Positions 36,982 to 47,715 of a stretch of DNA of 60,870 nucleotides are shown here, piece by piece. The stretch's first letter is position 1. Every line of letters begins with the position of its first letter. The notes beneath the pieces are model-generated. The model made no database searches, was not told where the DNA came from, and saw only the letters and a list, made by a program, of their open reading frames with translations. The stretch lies in the NCBI GenBank assembly GCA_019247305.1, contig JAFAPC010000120.1, positions 1 through 60,870 on the forward strand. The letters run 5' to 3'. The stretch is from Pseudonocardiales bacterium. Lineage in GTDB: Bacteria > Actinomycetota > Actinomycetes > Mycobacteriales > Pseudonocardiaceae. A program made the translations under genes and the position numbers.

Positions 36982-37512
36982 ATGCCCGCGACTGATATCC
37001 CCAACGACACTCCGGGTCCCCAAAGACCGCCCTCCGGGCGAGGTCTCCCCGAGTGCTTAGTCGACTCAGCACCGCAAAGCGGGTCGCCCCCGCAGCTGTG
37101 GCTGCAGGTGAGGGCGCAGACGATCGCCCCATCGCTGGCTCGGCTGCGGGTACGGCAGTGGCTCACCGCGTTATCCTGGCCCGTCGCTCAGCTCGAAGAC
37201 ATCGTGCTCGCCGTCAGCGAGGCCGTCAGCAATGCCGCCGAACACGCCTACCGCACCACTGCGCCCGGGGCGATCGAGGTGCTCGGTGCAGTGGAGACAA
37301 CACCAGACGGGCAGCGCCGAGTCACGATCCTCGTGGAGGACCATGGACGCTGGCGCCCAGCACCCGTGGCCAACGAAAACCGCCGCCGGGGTATCCCGCT
37401 CATGCGGGCCTGCATGGACACGGTGACCATCACATCGCAAGACACGGTCCGGCCGGGCACCCGGGTCATCCTGTACAGCAGAGCTGTCCCAGCCCTGGGG
37501 GCCGGCGGCTAA
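36982..37512 (+). CDS. Anti-sigma-factor serine kinase-like ATPase (RsbW/HATPase_c)
   Basis: 176 residues from ATG 36982. The C-terminal 110 residues form an RsbW-type domain: N-box V-S-E-A-V-S-N-A-A-E-H-A, a D-H-G-R-W in the G1 region and R-G-I-P-L-M-R-A in the G2 region. These proteins phosphorylate anti-anti-sigma partners or bind sigma factors. No sigma factor or antagonist gene is adjacent, so it is an orphan. Confidence 0.85.
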   Translation: MPATDIPNDTPGPQRPPSGRGLPECLVDSAPQSGSPPQLWLQVRAQTIAPSLARLRVRQWLTALSWPVAQLEDIVLAVSEAVSNAAEHAYRTTAPGAIEVLGAVETTPDGQRRVTILVEDHGRWRPAPVANENRRRGIPLMRACMDTVTITSQDTVRPGTRVILYSRAVPALGAGG

Positions 37513-37548
37513 GGATCGCCGACCAGCCCCCAGGGCATGGGAAGTGGA

Positions 37549-39195
<1,647 letters not shown>

Positions 39196-39320
39196 TCATG
39201 GGCGCCGCGGGATCTCCGCGGCAAGGACACAGTGCTCGGCCAGGCTCGGTGCCCGCGACGGACGTCCGGGGTGTGCCGGACTCACCGTCCCGACCTCAAG
39301 TGTTGGTGCACTTACCTACA

Positions 39321-39347
39321 TTGGCACTCGATGGCGTCGAGTGCCAA
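39321..39347 (-). promoter_or_regulatory. CIRCE operator 1 (HrcA site)
   Basis: TTGGCACTC, nine bases, GAGTGCCAA: a perfect 9-9-9 inverted repeat close to the CIRCE consensus TTAGCACTC-N9-GAGTGCTAA, 144 bp upstream of groEL2. Confidence 0.93.
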
Positions 39348-39355
39348 TCTGATGT

Positions 39356-39382
39356 TTAGCACTCGTACCCACAGAGTGCAAG
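39356..39382 (-). promoter_or_regulatory. CIRCE operator 2 (HrcA site)
   Basis: TTAGCACTC, nine bases, GAGTGCAAG. The left arm is exactly consensus and the right arm has two changes. It lies eight bases from the first operator. A partial third palindrome (CACTCGACTCGAGTG) follows near 39407. Confidence 0.85.
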
Positions 39383-39482
39383 CTGCCGCGCCGCCCGGAC
39401 GTGCCACTCGACTCGAGTGCCCCTGGGGGCGCCCGCTGACGTTGACTGTTGCGGCGGGCCGGCGCCGGGGGAGGATGCGGGG

Positions 39483-40700
39483 GTGACCATCGCGCAGCGA
39501 CCCCGATCCGTCGAGGAGCACGGCCGAAGGGTGGCCGCTCTGCTGGCCACCACTCCGGTGATCCGGCTGGCCATGGTGCAGTGCGCCGGCCTCGCCCTGG
39601 CTGAGCCGATCACCGCCGCGGTGCCGCTCCCGCCGTTCGACAACGCCGGGATGGACGGCTACGCGGTGCGCTCGGTGGACATCGCGGGCGCCAGCGCGCA
39701 GACGCCGGTCGCGCTGCCGGTCACCGAGGACATCCCGGCCGGGCGCACCGACTCGCCACCGCTACTACCCCGCACCGCGCACCGGATCATGACCGGTGCG
39801 CCGATCCCCCCCGGCGCGGACGCGGTGGTGCCGGTGGAACTCACCGACGGCGGGCGCCACCACGTGCAGATCTACGCCCCCCGCTCGCCGGGTGAGAGCG
39901 TGCGTCTGGCCGGCGGTGACGTGGCGGCCGGTGCGGAGGTGCTACCGGCGGGCACGGTGTTGGGACCAGCGCAGCTCGGGGTGGCCGCCGCGGTTGGCTA
40001 CCCGGAGCTGCCGGTGCACCGCCCGGTGCGGGTGCTGGTGCTGTCCACCGGGTCCGAGCTCATCGCGCCGGGCACCCCGCTGGCGCACGGGCAGATCTAC
40101 GAGTCGAACGGCACGATGCTCGCCGCCGCGGTTCGCGAAGCCGGCGGTGAGGCCCAGTTGATGCACTTCGTGCCCGACGACGTCGCCGCGCTGGAGGCCG
40201 CCCTGGCCCCTCACTTGAGCGGGACAGATCTGCTGGTGACCTCCGGCGGGGTCAGCGCGGGGGCATATGAGGTCGTCAAGATCGCCATGAGGGGGCATGG
40301 CGTGGATTTCTGCAAGGTGGCCATGCAGCCCGGTGCTCCGCAGGGCGTCGGCCGCTACCACGGGGTGCCGGTGGTGGCGATGCCCGGCAACCCGGTGAGC
40401 GCCTCGGTGTCCTTCGAGGTGTTCGTCCGGCCCGCGCTGCGGGCCGCGATGCGCCTGCCGGTACATCGGCCTCGGACCATGGCCCACCTGACTGAGGCCC
40501 TGGACTCACCCGGGGACAAACGGCAGTTTCGCCGCGGCACGCTCGATCCCGCCGCGGGCACCGTCACCCCGGTCGGTGGCCCCAGCTCGCACCTGCTTGC
40601 GGCGCTGGCCCGGTCGAACTGCCTGATCGACATTCCTGAGACCACCACGCACCTGGATGCGGGCGCGCAGGTCGAGGTCGTGCACACCAGTAGCGCCTAA
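39483..40700 (+). CDS. moeA: Molybdopterin molybdenumtransferase MoeA
   Basis: 405 residues from GTG 39483. Inserts molybdate into adenylylated molybdopterin. Signatures: D-N-A-G-M-D-G-Y-A-V-R-S, P-I-P-P-G-A-D-A-V-V-P-V-E, S-T-G-S-E-L-I-A-P-G, T-S-G-G-V-S-A-G-A-Y-E-V-V-K and P-G-N-P-V-S-A-S. It is divergent from groEL2 and shares the CIRCE-containing intergenic region; it matches moeA2 in position next to groEL2 in mycobacteria. Confidence 0.95.
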   Translation: MTIAQRPRSVEEHGRRVAALLATTPVIRLAMVQCAGLALAEPITAAVPLPPFDNAGMDGYAVRSVDIAGASAQTPVALPVTEDIPAGRTDSPPLLPRTAHRIMTGAPIPPGADAVVPVELTDGGRHHVQIYAPRSPGESVRLAGGDVAAGAEVLPAGTVLGPAQLGVAAAVGYPELPVHRPVRVLVLSTGSELIAPGTPLAHGQIYESNGTMLAAAVREAGGEAQLMHFVPDDVAALEAALAPHLSGTDLLVTSGGVSAGAYEVVKIAMRGHGVDFCKVAMQPGAPQGVGRYHGVPVVAMPGNPVSASVSFEVFVRPALRAAMRLPVHRPRTMAHLTEALDSPGDKRQFRRGTLDPAAGTVTPVGGPSSHLLAALARSNCLIDIPETTTHLDAGAQVEVVHTSSA

Positions 40701-40717
40701 GCGCCCGACCGCTCCAC

Positions 40718-40785
40718 GTGCGCCGAATTCGACAGGAGAGTTCCCGGGCCGGCGCCGAGCAGCTCTGGAGTCGAACTCGGCGCAC
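40718..40785. repeat. Interspersed palindrome, family A copy 2
   Basis: 16-base arms GTGCGCCGAATTCGAC (40718-40733) and complement (40770-40785) with one mismatch, 18 bp after the moeA stop. The family core is the same as at 11997 and 45774. Confidence 0.88.
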
Positions 40786-41180
40786 TCAGCGCGATCAGCT
40801 GACGCAGCAGTGCCCCGCCGCAGCGGCAGGTGTGAGAAATCCACGACCCCCGGATAACCCTTGTAATCACGGGTATCTGCCCGCACACTGAATGTGCACT
40901 AAGGCTCGGCGCGTTGTCGCATCCCAGAATGGCGTGGGGTTCCTGCGTCGTCGGGGGGCGCAGGAGTGCGCTGGGAGATAACCGTTCGGGCGGCTGGGGA
41001 GCGGACGAGCGGTTAGCGGGCGCCGGGGATCCCCGTCGGGGGACGGTGGATCCCCGGTGCCGTGTCTCTCGGGCTATGGGCGTACGTTGAGGAATCGCAG
41101 AGCGGGGTGCCGGCCTCCCCGGCGCGCTCCCGCGCGAAGACCCTACCCCGAACAGCCCAGTCGAGGACCCTGACCAGCGC
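40786..41180. promoter_or_regulatory. Gene-free region upstream of psd
   Basis: No credible frame is seen. The 395 bp presumably carry the promoter of the psd-pssA pair. No specific site is assigned. Confidence 0.4.
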
Positions 41181-41894
41181 ATGGCGTCTCCCCGGTTTCC
41201 CGTGACGCTGCGGCACCTGGTGGGCCTCGCCCGCGAGACCCTGCCGCCGATGCACCCGGCTGGGAGGCCGTTCGTGGCCGCTGGAGCAGCCACCACGCTG
41301 CTGCTGCGCCGGCTGTCCCCGACCGCGAGCACCCTGGGCGCCATCGCCACCGCCTGCTGTGCGGCCTTCTTCCGCGAACCCCGCCGGGTGCCGCCGGGTG
41401 ACCCGGCGCTCGCGCTCGCGCCCGCAGACGGCACGGTGCGCAGCGTGACGCTCGCCCCCGCACCCGCTGAGCTGGGCCTTGATAGCCAGCCGCGGCCGCG
41501 GATCAGCGTGTTCTTGTCGGTGTTTGACGTGCATGTGCAGCGCATCCCGATGGACGGCGAGATCCGCCACGTCGCCTACCGCCCCGGCAAGTTCCTCACC
41601 GCCGATGTGGACAAAGCCAGCGAGGACAACGAGCGCGCCAGCGTGCTGCTGCGCTCCCGCACCGGGCACGAGCTCGTCATGGTGCAGATCGCCGGGCTGG
41701 TGGCCCGCCGGATCGTCTGCTCGGTGCGACCTGGTGAGCTGGTGCGGGCCGGAGCCACCTATGGCCTGATTCGCTTCGGGTCCCGGGTGGACCTCTACCT
41801 CCCACCCGGCGCTGACGTGCTGGTCCACGCCGGGCAACGCACCGTGGGCGGGGAGACCGCGCTGGCCCGACTCCCCGCGGTCGGGGAACCCTGA
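41181..41894 (+). CDS. psd: Phosphatidylserine decarboxylase proenzyme (archaetidylserine type, short)
   Basis: 237 residues. Makes phosphatidylethanolamine. An N-terminal hydrophobic region, F-F-R-E-P-R-R, D-V-H-V-Q-R-I-P, the catalytic K-F-L-T-A and the self-cleavage site in R-F-G-S-R-V-D (Gly-Ser, giving the pyruvoyl group) are all present. It starts pathway step two after PssA, whose gene follows three bases downstream. Confidence 0.95.
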   Translation: MASPRFPVTLRHLVGLARETLPPMHPAGRPFVAAGAATTLLLRRLSPTASTLGAIATACCAAFFREPRRVPPGDPALALAPADGTVRSVTLAPAPAELGLDSQPRPRISVFLSVFDVHVQRIPMDGEIRHVAYRPGKFLTADVDKASEDNERASVLLRSRTGHELVMVQIAGLVARRIVCSVRPGELVRAGATYGLIRFGSRVDLYLPPGADVLVHAGQRTVGGETALARLPAVGEP

Positions 41895-41897
41895 GCC

Positions 41898-42839
41898 GTG
41901 CCCAACGCCGGTGCTGGGGTCCGCCTGCTGCCCAACGTCATCACTGTGCTGGCGCTGTGCTCGGGCCTGTCCGCGCTGAAGTTCGCCCTGGACGGGAACT
42001 ACACCGGCGCACTCGCCGCGATCGGGGTGGCGACGCTGTTGGACGCGCTGGATGGCCGGCTGGCCCGGTTGCTCGACGCCACCTCCCGGATCGGCGCCGA
42101 ACTGGATTCGCTGGCCGACTGCGTGTCTTTCGGCGTCGCACCGGCGGCCGTGCTGTTCATCTGGGCGCTGCGCGGCGTCCCGGTGGGGTGGCCGGTGACC
42201 CTGGTGTTCACGGTCTGCGTGGTGTTGCGGTTGGCCCGGTTCAACGTCCTGCTGGAGGACACTGAGGCGCTGCCGTTCGCCAAGGAGTTCTTCGTCGGGA
42301 TCCCCTCCCCGGCGGGCGCGCTGCTGGCGTTGCTCCCGCTCATGGCCTTCCTCCAGTTCGGCACCGGCTGGTGGTCCTCGTCGACGTCTGTGGCGGCCTG
42401 GACGGTCCTGGTGGCCCTGGGGATGGTGAGCCGGTTACCGACCCTGTCGATGAAGACCATGCGGGCACCGGCGCGGGCGGTGGCGCCGCTGCTAGTGCTC
42501 ATCGCCGGGCTGACCGCCGCAGTGATCACATTCCCGTTCGCGTCGCTGGGCGCGGCGATGCTGCTGTACCTGGTCCATGTGCCCTACGCGAACTACCGTT
42601 ACCGGTGGCTCGCGCGGCATCCTTCGGCGTGGGAGGTCCCCCCGCGCCAGCGCCGGGTGATCCGCCGCACCGCGCGCAGCATGCGCCACCTCGGGCTGCG
42701 GCCACCCCTGCGCCGACGCGTGGCCGGTGCCGCCGCCGCCGCGGGCGCCGCAGTACGCCGCCGCCGGGGCGGCGAGACCAACGGCCAGCTACCCCGAGAT
42801 CTCCGCCCCCGCTGGACCGGCCTCCGCCGGCACCCTTAA
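41898..42839 (+). CDS. pssA: CDP-diacylglycerol-serine O-phosphatidyltransferase
   Basis: 313 residues from GTG 41898, three bases after psd. Makes phosphatidylserine from CDP-diacylglycerol and serine in the membrane. The CDP-alcohol phosphotransferase motif D-G-R-L-A-R-L-L-D-A-T-S-R-I-G-A-E-L-D-S-L-A-D has all Asp residues. Several TM helices follow. The C-terminus has an Arg/Pro-rich extension of about 70 residues. Confidence 0.94.
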   Translation: MPNAGAGVRLLPNVITVLALCSGLSALKFALDGNYTGALAAIGVATLLDALDGRLARLLDATSRIGAELDSLADCVSFGVAPAAVLFIWALRGVPVGWPVTLVFTVCVVLRLARFNVLLEDTEALPFAKEFFVGIPSPAGALLALLPLMAFLQFGTGWWSSSTSVAAWTVLVALGMVSRLPTLSMKTMRAPARAVAPLLVLIAGLTAAVITFPFASLGAAMLLYLVHVPYANYRYRWLARHPSAWEVPPRQRRVIRRTARSMRHLGLRPPLRRRVAGAAAAAGAAVRRRRGGETNGQLPRDLRPRWTGLRRHP

Positions 42840-42940
42840 CCTGGTGACGCGTCGCCTCGGACCGCCCAGCAGGGTGGCTGAGTTGCTGTGTGGGCACTGC
42901 CCCGGCCCGTGCCGGACGCCGGCGCTCGGCAGGGACACCA

Positions 42941-43003
42941 AGATCACTGTTTGGGTGCCAAAACCGACAGGATGTGTCGGTTTTGGCACCCAAACAGTGA
43001 TCT
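42941..43003. repeat. Perfect 29-bp inverted repeat, family C copy 2
   Basis: Perfect arms 42941-42969 and 42975-43003 with loop GGATG, identical in loop and core to the copy at 30076. It lies about 100 bp after pssA and probably terminates it; the stretch 42840-43181 holds nothing else recognised. Confidence 0.95.
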
Positions 43004-43181
43004 TCCCAGGTGGAAGGCGCCACGCAGGGCAGCTGAGCTGGACTGGTCGGTGATCGACCCCCACGCACCATCGTGATCGGCCGGGTCACTGCCCCGTGGC
43101 TGGTCAGCAGACACCGAGTCCGCCGATGCGCAGCGGGCCTGCCTCCGGTCCACCCTATGGTCCGCCGCAGGACAACGTGAC

Positions 43182-43580
43182 TCAAACCTCGACGTTGCCG
43201 GGATCTAGTTGATCTAGGCCGCAAGGGTGCGCAAGCATCCGCGAGCCGCCCCAGGCCAGTGGTTGGGCGGGGGCGGGCAGCGGCTGCTCCACGCGGAGGA
43301 ACGCGACGTCGGCGCCATCCGGACCGCGCCAGCACTGGGGGTCGAGCTGAGCAGTCCGCGTGGCACTGTCCAGGTGCGCAAACACCACCGTGACTGGCTC
43401 ATCCCGCTCGTGACCGGTGAGAATGTGAGCGCAGGTGACCAGCAGCTGCGGGCCCACCACGAAGCCGGTCCCCGCCGGACGACCCGCAGCGTCGAGGACC
43501 TGCACGACACTGCGGGTCACCTCGACCGGCCAGCCGGCTGCGGAGCCCGCCCGAAGCGGCGGTTCACCCAGCCGCGTCAT
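43182..43580 (-). CDS. Truncated trypsin-like serine protease
   Basis: 132 residues. The N-terminal barrel is present: G-T-G-F-V-V-G-P-Q-L-L-V-T-C-A-H-I with the catalytic His, and D-V-A-F-L-R-V-E with the catalytic Asp. The protein ends before the G-D-S-G-G nucleophile region, so it cannot be an active protease in this form. It overlaps the Trypco1-like gene by 17 bases. Together they look like the remains of a conflict-system cassette in which a protease is activated by a partner (inference). Confidence 0.75.
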   Translation of the reverse strand: MTRLGEPPLRAGSAAGWPVEVTRSVVQVLDAAGRPAGTGFVVGPQLLVTCAHILTGHERDEPVTVVFAHLDSATRTAQLDPQCWRGPDGADVAFLRVEQPLPAPAQPLAWGGSRMLAHPCGLDQLDPGNVEV

Positions 43581-43719
43581 CGCCTCGCTCCCAGCGCAGT
43601 GTGACCTTTAGGGGGCACTCGCTCGCGGTTTTGGCAATGACCGCGCCGGCCTGGGCGTGGTCCATCTCGACAACGATTTCACCGCCGCCCTCCAGCGGCA
43701 CCGCGACCAACTCCGTCAT
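43564..43719 (-). CDS. Trypco1 (CU044_2847-like) domain protein with internal deletion
   Basis: 51 residues from ATG 43719. The N-terminus T-E-L-V-A-V-P-L-E-G-G-G-E-I-V-V-E and the C-terminal A-G-A-V-I-A-K-T-A-S-E match the two ends of the trypsin-co-occurring domain, normally about 100 residues (from memory). The middle is missing, so it appears to be internally deleted. Its gene overlaps the protease gene. Confidence 0.65.
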   Translation of the reverse strand: MTELVAVPLEGGGEIVVEMDHAQAGAVIAKTASECPLKVTLRWERGDDAAG

Positions 43720-44083
43720 CGCACCGCCCAATCTCGGTAGCCGTCTGGGCGCACTGTGCCCTGTCCTCACAGAGTCGGGATAAACCGGCCGTGATACCAG
43801 TCAAGCAGGATTCGTGTTCGTTTCTGGTCCCGCAACGGCGGGGTGGATCGCCTGAAATTCTTCCCGGAGCAGCGGGGACCTTTGCGCTCCGGTGCGATGC
43901 CGTGATCGGGGTATCGTCTAGCTGCCATTGGGAGCAGCTGGCAGGGCAGGGTGAGGGCGGGAGGAACACGTGCCGGACAACGCGCGCAGCCTGAGGCAGG
44001 AGCAGCTCTGGCTTACGGCTGATCTGCGGAATACGGGCAAGACCTGAGTTGAGGTCGCCGCGGTCTTCCAGACAAGGTATCGG

Positions 44084-45601
44084 GTGAATGCGCGGGTGGC
44101 GTTCCGGCTGGCGCACACCTGGAGCCAGCGGCAAGCCGCCGACGAGTGGAACCGGCGCTGGCCGGATGACCCGAAGACGTTCAAAAACTTCTCCTATTGG
44201 GAAATCTGGCCCAGCGCCACCGGCTATGCACCGTCGCTGTACGTTCTCACCAAGCTGGCGCAGCTGTACGAGTGCAACATAAGCGACCTGGTGATAGATC
44301 TACCCGGCTTCCGGCACCACGACAGCGCCTATCGCGAATTAGTGACACCACAAGACCTCACACTCACCCAGCACATGGAATCATTATTTGTCGGCCTTGT
44401 CGGCCAGGAGAACAGTGGGGGTGGTATACTGTCACCGTTGGTCCTGCCGGCAGGTGCTACCGCGTTGGTGCACCGGCTGGAAGAAATCGACGTCGTGGAG
44501 TTAGCGCAGGTTATCACCATGTGGACGCACAAGCTCGGTTTCGGGGTGAACCGCCGCAAGGTGCTGTCCAAGCTGAGCACGGCAGCGACGCTCGCGGCCG
44601 CCGCACCGGTGGATGGTGTGCTTGATCCCGACGAGCGCGAACGGGTCACTCGGGTGGTTCAGGGCGCCGTGGGCTTCACCGAGCCCGCGCTGCGCTATTG
44701 CGAGGTGATGGCAGGTACTCTTGGTCATCGAGTCCAGACGCTCGGCCCCCGACTCGGACTGCAGAATGCCCTCGGCCATCGGGACGTCGCACACCGTCTT
44801 GCGCACTCAGCGCCGCCAGAGCTCCAGCAACGCGCCCTCTCGGTGTATGCGGAACTGACACAGCTCGTCGGCTGGATGTGCTTCAGTCTCGGTGACTACC
44901 GCGGCGCCCAGCATTACTATGAGGATGCCCGCAGTGCTGCGCACGATGCGCAGAACATCGACTTGCTCGCCTATGCCTTGGGTGAGATTAGCTATCTCGC
45001 CACCTGGCAAGGCAAGCCGCGGGTCGGTATTGACCACGCGATCGTCGCGCAATCGTGGGCCGCACAGACCAACAATCCGCGAGTCGAGGGGTACATCGCC
45101 GACGTGACGGCGCGAGCGTTTGCGGCCGACCGGCAGGAGGATGCCTACCGAAAACAGCTGGACGTCGCACAGGCCACGCTGGCCAGGATCGAGGATAACG
45201 CTGACGACCCCCGGTGGCACTGCTTTTTTAACGAGGCAGCTTTCTGGGGCACGATGAGCCAGTGCGCCTTGTGGTTGGGTGCTCCCAAGCGCGCCCTGGA
45301 AACAGCGTCGAAATCACTCGCGATCGAAGACCCGGCTGACATCCACAACCGTGCCTTCACGATGCTCTTCCAAGCTGAGGCGTTTACCCAGATACGCGAG
45401 ATCGACGAAGCCAGCCGGGTCCTTGGGAAGGTAGTCACGCTCACCGCTACCCACACCTCGTCCCGCCTGCACCAACGCACCACCGACCTGCGGGCAGCAC
45501 TGACCCCGTGGCAGCACAGCAGGCCAGTACGCGAGCTGGACGACCTCATCGCGGCCTACTCTCCCCCGCCCCGTAGCACCAGCGACCCAGAACGCGGCTA
45601 A
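44084..45601 (+). CDS. XRE-like regulator with TPR region, N-terminus interrupted by a nonsense codon
   Basis: 505 residues from GTG 44084. The real N-terminus appears to start at GTG 43970, where GGGAGGAACAC precedes P-D-N-A-R-S-L-R-Q-E-Q-L; this frame is stopped by TGA at 44045-44047, where homologues would have Trp (K-T-W-V-E-V-A-A-V-F). Downstream come an HTH-like segment (W-S-Q-R-Q-A-A-D-E-W, L-A-Q-L-Y-E-C) and a helical TPR-like C-terminus. It may be a pseudogene or restart at 44084. It resembles regulators common in secondary-metabolite and conflict loci. Confidence 0.72.
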   Translation: MNARVAFRLAHTWSQRQAADEWNRRWPDDPKTFKNFSYWEIWPSATGYAPSLYVLTKLAQLYECNISDLVIDLPGFRHHDSAYRELVTPQDLTLTQHMESLFVGLVGQENSGGGILSPLVLPAGATALVHRLEEIDVVELAQVITMWTHKLGFGVNRRKVLSKLSTAATLAAAAPVDGVLDPDERERVTRVVQGAVGFTEPALRYCEVMAGTLGHRVQTLGPRLGLQNALGHRDVAHRLAHSAPPELQQRALSVYAELTQLVGWMCFSLGDYRGAQHYYEDARSAAHDAQNIDLLAYALGEISYLATWQGKPRVGIDHAIVAQSWAAQTNNPRVEGYIADVTARAFAADRQEDAYRKQLDVAQATLARIEDNADDPRWHCFFNEAAFWGTMSQCALWLGAPKRALETASKSLAIEDPADIHNRAFTMLFQAEAFTQIREIDEASRVLGKVVTLTATHTSSRLHQRTTDLRAALTPWQHSRPVRELDDLIAAYSPPPRSTSDPERG

Positions 45602-46311
45602 TACCAGCGCGCAAGATGCCCATGACGATCGTCCCGAGGACGCGTCACCGTTTGTGACAATCACGATGACGCTCATCCCGGCCCGCTCGGCCGCGCCCCG
45701 CACGACTGCCCCAAGATCGGGAGTCTTTGCAGAAGTCTTCAGTGGCTGAAGCGTTCTGGACGCCAGCTGGTACCGCTCTGGGTGCGCCGAGTTCGACAGG
45801 AGAGCTGTCGAGGGCCTCGTGCACAGCTCTGGCGTCGAACTCGGCGCACTCAGAGCGACCGAGCGACGACGGGCGGTGTCCAGCACTCCGCACAGCGGGG
45901 ACCTGCGCTGGACACGCTGGCGTGTCGTTACCCTGCCTTTCGCATGAGCTTCCGGGTTCCATCATCACAGAAAAGCGGGCCACCGGCATACATTACGAGC
46001 GTATCGTGCATTCCCGTGTGCACATTGACCCTGGCATTGAGGCTCTTGCCGCACTTCCGACTTGGCCGTCACCGACTTGGCGCCGAGGAATATCGACGCG
46101 AAATGGCCGACCGATTCACCACCTGGAACGAGGTCACTGGCACAGTCACGGCGGCCTGATATGGGCCCCGCAGACCGACCCGCCCGATCTAGCCATGCCC
46201 GTACCGCCAGACAACTTCAGTAAGTTGACGGTGCCAATCTAGAGTCGATGCGATCAGGGAAACAGCGGTATGATCATGATTGTGTGTAGCCGTTGTGGCC
46301 GCCGATCGGCC
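45602..46311. other. Gene-free stretch of about 700 bp
   Basis: It contains the palindrome at 45774-45857 and otherwise short frames without start sites or recognised protein (for example L-G-A-E-E-Y-R-R-E-M-A-D-R-F near 46080). The GC content falls towards 46250, where the low-GC PI-PLC gene begins. It is probably decayed accessory DNA. Confidence 0.45.
45774..45857. repeat. Interspersed palindrome, family A copy 3 (most complete)
   Basis: 24-base arms (45774-45797 and 45834-45857) with one mismatch; the inner 16 bases GTGCGCCGAGTTCGAC pair perfectly. A second inner pair AGAGCTGT / ACAGCTCT lies in the centre. This copy best defines the family. Confidence 0.9.
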
Positions 46312-47364
46312 TTACCCATTGGTGTTCTGTTTGATCACATTGGAGACGAGTTCTCGGGGTTCTTCGAAGTAGTCCATCACGATAATTCCGATGCGCCCTT
46401 GTGGGAGCTCGCTAAGATAGTCATTGAGACGTGGGTTTATTTTGTTTGAGTAACGACGGGCGGTCAGTCCAACAGCGTTGCAAAAGGTAATGTATAACTC
46501 GTTTGGATCGCCACTTCTGGCTTTTTCTATATGGTCGACAATGTAGTCGAACTTATCGTCAACTCCCGGGTTCTGGTAGCGATCTTCAATATCATAGGCT
46601 GGAGGTGTTGAGCCTCGAAAACACTGGTCTTCCGGCCAGTAGGACAGGTCAAATCCCACGCCTTGGCTACCGTCGAATCTGCGTAGCAAGACGATCCTAC
46701 CGCGGACGTCGCTCAATATTGTTTCTGAGGTCAGCACAGGACTGGTGGTCACGGACTTATCACCAGGCGGGACAGCGACGAAATTGTAAAACAGTGGAAG
46801 GTCCTCGATACACTCCCATGTTTTTGCATTGAATGTGTCTTCAAACGAGCGGGTGTTTTTGCCAGGGCACGTTGTGTCTGCTAGGGGTAGTTTGCAGGAA
46901 ATTTGAGACGGCGCGAACTTGCCGAGCGCGTCATCAATACGACTCTCATTAGCGACTGACATCAAAATAGTTTCAGATGGATGCTGTCTGAGGAAATTGA
47001 AGCAAGCGGTCAGAATATCCACATAGCTTTTTTCTGTGCAGATAACGTCGTGGTGTACACAAAGATTGTCCTGGTAATGCGTGAACCTGATGTCAAGAAA
47101 GCGTATTCCGGCATTCAACTGGTCGGGCAAGTCTAACTCTTGAGTCTTCCCGACTCCGAGAGGCTTATTCAGGGCGGCACTATCGATCTTGTGAGACACC
47201 TGCTGAGCTGCAACGATCAGCCGTCGATCAAGATCGCTGAATAAGCCTCCGAGTAACCCCTGAACGCAACAGGAGTTATGTGTCCCTGGAATGCTCAGAG
47301 TCACCACTGAAGCGTCATCGGGAACGTACCGCATCCAAGAAGGGTGAGAAATGAAATCCTCCAT
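46312..47364 (-). CDS. Phosphatidylinositol-specific phospholipase C-like (PI-PLC X domain) protein
   Basis: 350 residues. The N-terminal I-P-G-T-H-N-S and L-C-V-H-H-D match the two catalytic His regions of bacterial PI-PLC (G-T-H-D-S and H-H), and I-R-F-L-D-I-R-F and H-P-S-E-T-I-L-M-S-V follow in family order. Such enzymes cleave phosphatidylinositol to inositol cyclic phosphate. There is no signal peptide, unlike secreted PI-PLCs, so it may act inside the cell. The GC content is far below the average (about 47%), pointing to recent acquisition. Confidence 0.85.
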   Translation of the reverse strand: MEDFISHPSWMRYVPDDASVVTLSIPGTHNSCCVQGLLGGLFSDLDRRLIVAAQQVSHKIDSAALNKPLGVGKTQELDLPDQLNAGIRFLDIRFTHYQDNLCVHHDVICTEKSYVDILTACFNFLRQHPSETILMSVANESRIDDALGKFAPSQISCKLPLADTTCPGKNTRSFEDTFNAKTWECIEDLPLFYNFVAVPPGDKSVTTSPVLTSETILSDVRGRIVLLRRFDGSQGVGFDLSYWPEDQCFRGSTPPAYDIEDRYQNPGVDDKFDYIVDHIEKARSGDPNELYITFCNAVGLTARRYSNKINPRLNDYLSELPQGRIGIIVMDYFEEPRELVSNVIKQNTNG

Positions 47365-47715
47365 TCGGAACCTCCCCTACCTCGTGGCCATGACCAAACC
47401 AGCGTACCAAAGATAACGATCTACGGCGGCCCGCCCCAGACCAGGCGTCTTTCTGAGAATCGGGTTTGCCGCGGCCTCGATACGGGGTGATCACCGGATC
47501 GCCGATGCCGTGGCATCGTCAACTTGGGTGGCGGCCTGGTAACTGGGATGATCGGCGGATCGTCTGCGTGGAGGGTCGAGAGGGCTGGGCTGGTAGGCAC
47601 CGGTGCGCCGTCGTACAACGGGTAGCGCCCAGATACGGCGGGAACCTGCCATCGGCGTGTTGTGCCTGGTCAGAGCTTCAGCGGGGCACGGGGATTGGGG
47701 CCTGTTGTCAGTGAT
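47365..47715. other. Gene-free left flank of the IS element
   Basis: The high-GC sequence resumes here. No frame with recognisable protein or ribosome-binding site was found. If the TPR gene at 49645 was interrupted by the IS, its 5' part is not recognisable here. Confidence 0.4.
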
